From an uncultured Lachnospiraceae bacterium (lineage in GTDB: Bacteria > Bacillota > Clostridia > Lachnospirales > Lachnospiraceae), in NCBI GenBank assembly GCA_910587105.1, contig CAJUMB010000068.1:1-16770 (forward strand): a stretch of DNA of 16,770 nucleotides. The letters run 5' to 3'. A program made the position numbers and the translations under genes. How positions within the stretch are numbered: position 1 is the stretch's first letter; each line of letters begins with the position of its first letter. Below, in pieces: positions 15,343-16,770 of the stretch. Under the pieces are notes generated by a model that did not search any database, had not been told where the DNA came from, and saw only the letters and a program-made list of their open reading frames with translations.

Positions 15343-15371
15343 ATTGTAATAAAATTTCTATTAAATTACAA
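15343..15371 (-). promoter_or_regulatory. Probable promoter of the por operon, with a symmetric element
   Basis: On the minus strand TTGTAA (15371-15366), a 17-base spacer and TACAAT (15348-15343) resemble a vegetative promoter. The same bases form a 7-bp inverted repeat TTGTAAT-N14-ATTACAA, so a weaker mirror-image promoter (TTGTAA-17-TACAAG) exists on the plus strand. The leader to porC would be about 97 bases. Confidence 0.6.
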
Positions 15372-15380
15372 GTTTTTTTT

Positions 15381-15401
15381 GCCGGCGGTCCGGCGTATAA
15401 T
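15381..15401 (+). promoter_or_regulatory. GC-rich palindrome next to a TATAAT box
   Basis: GCCGG-CGGT-CCGGC (15381-15394) stands out in an AT-rich region. It is preceded by eight T and followed after one base by TATAAT (15396-15401). No good -35 hexamer is present at 17 bases, where there is only a T run. It may be an operator at an activator-dependent promoter, or a hairpin. Confidence 0.35.
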
Positions 15402-15436
15402 CTATTTAATAGGAAGCTTGGAATAAATATATGTCT

Positions 15437-15487
15437 TATTTTTTTTAGTACAAAATGACCTATTTTTTTTAGGTTATTTTGTGTACT
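15437..15487. repeat. Repeated T8 motif and long hairpin
   Basis: TATTTTTTTTAG occurs exactly twice, at 15437-15448 and 15461-15472, 24 bases apart. The second copy forms the loop side of a hairpin: CAAAATGACCTA (15451-15462) pairs with TAGGTTATTTTG (15470-15481), extended by AGTA/TACT across a two-base bulge. The T-runs lie before or inside the stem, not after it, so it does not look like a normal intrinsic terminator in either direction. Confidence 0.6.
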
Positions 15488-15494
15488 CTGACAA

Positions 15495-15523
15495 TTGCAA
15501 TTAAACTGTTGTTAAGATATAAT
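15495..15523 (+). promoter_or_regulatory. Strong plus-strand promoter with no gene directly behind it
   Basis: TTGCAA (15495-15500), a 17-base spacer and TATAAT (15518-15523) form a good vegetative promoter. An inverted repeat TTGTTA-N11-TAACAA (15509-15531) brackets the -10 element, as an operator would. No convincing open reading frame follows for almost 590 bases. Confidence 0.62.
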
Positions 15524-15531
15524 GCTAACAA

Positions 15532-15991
15532 GGTAAAAGATACATTGTTCTTTAAAACCTACACACTTTTATTCACTATAAAATCATTAATTTACACTCC
15601 TTGAAGCGTACCTGCAGGATCGAGTAAAACATTAGTGAACAATAAATCCTCTGTTGGTATTTTATATCATTAGAATGACGTGTACTGGTAAAAACATCTC
15701 CACAAAATAGACATTACGGATCAAGTAGAAAACATTGTATTTAAAAAGAAATATTTGACAATATTTAAGAGGAAATTCTTCTAAATTGTTATCATTTGTA
15801 AAAATACCTGTGATTCCCATAATTCTAAATTATACTCGAAAACGATAAAGTTTACCAAACTTCATGCTGCTGATTTTTTACTTTGAGATTTTTCCTCCCG
15901 AGGTTTGGTACTGACAAATGTGTTGGAATTGTCATGTAAGTACAATACTGATCAAGGTGGATATAAAATGTCCATAAAGATGTCTTGCAAG
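15532..15991. other. AT-rich stretch without a recognisable gene
   Basis: Neither strand holds a convincing reading frame with a ribosome binding site. Visible structure includes the inverted repeats TACCAAAC/GTTTGGTA (15853-15860 with 15903-15910) and TGACAA-N11-TTGTCA (15912-15934), and a near-palindrome AGAGGAAATTCTTCT around 15768-15782. It could be a long leader, an untranslated RNA, or a decayed insertion. Confidence 0.5.
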
Positions 15992-15997
15992 TATAAT
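15984..15997 (+). promoter_or_regulatory. Possible promoter for the small membrane protein gene
   Basis: TATAAT (15992-15997) is directly preceded by the 8-bp palindrome CTTGCAAG (15984-15991). The expected -35 position (15969-15974) reads TGTCCA, a poor match, so the promoter would be weak or activator-dependent. Confidence 0.4.
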
Positions 15998-16052
15998 GGC
16001 AAAGTTTCTTAAAAAACTAAAAGCATAAAATTATAGCTTTCCATTTATTCAA

Positions 16053-16097
16053 GTTTTATCCTTTTGAGCTTTAACTGAAAGCCCAAAAGGATAAAAC
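16053..16097 (+). promoter_or_regulatory. Long hairpin in the leader of the membrane protein gene
   Basis: GTTTTATCCTTTTG (16053-16066) pairs perfectly with CAAAAGGATAAAAC (16084-16097), and GCTTT (16068-16072) pairs with AAAGC (16078-16082) across one A-C mismatch. The hairpin ends 6 bases before the AAAGGAG ribosome binding site (16104-16110). There is no T-tract after it. The segment TTTGAGCTTT in its left arm can instead pair with GGAGCTCAAA (16107-16116), which covers the ribosome binding site. Confidence 0.7.
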
Positions 16098-16117
16098 ATA
16101 ATTAAAGGAGCTCAAAT

Positions 16118-16615
16118 ATGAAAAAAGATAATGAAAATTTAACAGTATGTATAAATATAAATAAGTCTTTAGCCAAAACAATAAAAATATTCTTTAAGTT
16201 ATGCGTATTAATCTTCATTCCTTATACTATTTTGTGTATGACTCTTGGATGGGGAGAGTGGTGGTATTTCTTGTATCCACCTTCTCAAAAGTTTTTCATT
16301 CCAGAGATTACATTAATTTTATTCATATCACTGGGCTGTGTAATTTACATACATCTATTTTACCCAATCGTCCAAAAGTATTATTTGGCTGTTCCTCTAT
16401 TTTTAACTTTCCTTTCAGGACCAGTCTGCATAATAAAGCACTTTAATGGTCTTATATTAGGCCGTGTGAAAATCTCTGAAATGCCGGAAAATCTTTATAA
16501 TGATTTTTTGCACCTATGTATTTATACAGTTGCTGGGCTGGTAGTTACTTGTATAATTTCTATTCTTTTTTCCCGTTTTAAAAAGAAAACAGTCCACCAG
16601 CCTAATAATTCATAA
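16118..16615 (+). CDS. Small hypothetical membrane protein
   Basis: I do not recognise this 165-residue protein. A short charged N-terminus (MKKDNENLTV) is followed by four likely membrane-spanning segments at about 24-42, 62-84, 88-106 and 131-152, and the protein ends with a basic cytoplasmic-type tail (RFKKKTVHQPNNS). A tryptophan-rich loop GWGEWWYFLYPPS (44-56) lies between the first two helices and is probably extracellular. No enzymatic motif or signal peptide is seen. The ATG at 16118 follows AAAGGAG by 7 bases. Base composition is clearly more AT-rich than in the trp and por genes, which suggests a separate origin. The long hairpin upstream suggests regulated expression. Its function cannot be inferred. 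Confidence 0.78.
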   Translation: MKKDNENLTVCININKSLAKTIKIFFKLCVLIFIPYTILCMTLGWGEWWYFLYPPSQKFFIPEITLILFISLGCVIYIHLFYPIVQKYYLAVPLFLTFLSGPVCIIKHFNGLILGRVKISEMPENLYNDFLHLCIYTVAGLVVTCIISILFSRFKKKTVHQPNNS

Positions 16616-16770
16616 ATTCTTATGAGATGAAAAACATAATTTACAAGATCACAAAGCTGCGCCATATCTACCAGCTCTGCTGGTGGTGCGCAGGCCCAGA
16701 GTCCTCCCGGACATTTCTAGTACTCCATCCGGTTAGCTTTCAAACTATATTTGGATACAGCCTAGCCAGT
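16616..16770. other. GC-rich, hairpin-forming segment at the window edge
   Basis: No reading frame is recognised. CTACCAGC-TCT-GCTGGTGG (16668-16686) forms an 8-bp stem enclosed by TGCGC/GCGCA (16658-16662 with 16688-16692). CCGGA (16707-16711) pairs with TCCGG (16728-16732). The sharp change from the AT-rich gene just before it and the stacked stems suggest a structured RNA or the end of another genetic element, cut off by the window. Confidence 0.4.

Noticed and set aside
15447..15487. Intrinsic terminator
   Set aside because: The stem is good, but the T-runs precede or sit inside the hairpin on the plus strand and become A-runs on the minus strand. Neither direction gives a stem followed by a U-tract.
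15509..15531. Canonical Rex operator
   Set aside because: The half-sites fit, but the spacing is 11 bases instead of 6, so a standard Rex site cannot be claimed.
15918..15977. 19-codon frame starting ATGTGTTGG, as a possible small peptide gene
   Set aside because: No ribosome binding site precedes it and the peptide has no recognisable feature. It is the length expected by chance.
1..16770. CRISPR array, tRNA, rRNA or a complete insertion sequence
   Set aside because: No regularly spaced repeats, no cloverleaf or rRNA-like sequence, and no transposase gene with terminal repeats could be seen.

Overview
The window reads as a chromosomal segment of an anaerobic Clostridia, most likely a Lachnospiraceae-like gut bacterium. 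This placement is an inference from gene content: a T-box-controlled tryptophan operon, a four-subunit 2-oxoacid:ferredoxin oxidoreductase, a degraded TnpV-type transposon gene, and strong AGGAGG-type ribosome binding sites. No rRNA, tRNA, CRISPR array or complete mobile element was seen.

Layout. (1) 1-675: remnants of a mobile element on the minus strand. These are a shortened TnpV gene and, just upstream of it, a fragment resembling the end of a small Xre-type regulator. (2) 676-1878: a plus-strand 23S rRNA cytosine methyltransferase of the RlmI type. It converges on the trp operon at a shared hairpin terminator (1932-1978). (3) 2032-8488, minus strand: a complete seven-gene operon trpE-G-D-C-F-B-A with overlapping or nearly abutting genes. 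It is preceded by a strong promoter (8939-8967) and a tryptophan T-box riboswitch with a UGG specifier, a T-box sequence and a terminator. (4) 9080-10699, plus strand and divergent from trp: a protein with an AAA-ATPase-like domain and a PD-(D/E)XK nuclease-like domain, of unknown biological role. (5) 10745-15239, minus strand: genes for a four-subunit ferredoxin oxidoreductase (order gamma-delta-alpha-beta), followed 84 bases later by an AGCS sodium:amino acid symporter gene. (6) 15240-16770: an AT-rich region with very little coding sequence. It carries several promoter-like elements and inverted repeats, one small four-helix membrane protein gene (16118-16615) with an elaborate hairpin in front of its ribosome binding site, and a GC-rich, hairpin-forming stretch at the right edge.

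How the genes work together. TrpE and TrpG convert chorismate to anthranilate. TrpD, TrpF and TrpC carry it to indole-3-glycerol phosphate, and TrpA and TrpB finish tryptophan. Uncharged tRNA-Trp sensed by the T-box should allow read-through into the operon. The Por complex would oxidise pyruvate or a related 2-oxoacid to the acyl-CoA and reduce ferredoxin. The neighbouring symporter may feed an amino acid toward the same pool, but that link rests only on adjacency.

The least explained parts are the AT-rich stretch 15372-16117, the possible RNA switch in front of the membrane protein, the ATPase/nuclease protein, and the structured right-hand edge. No clearly new multi-gene system could be demonstrated.
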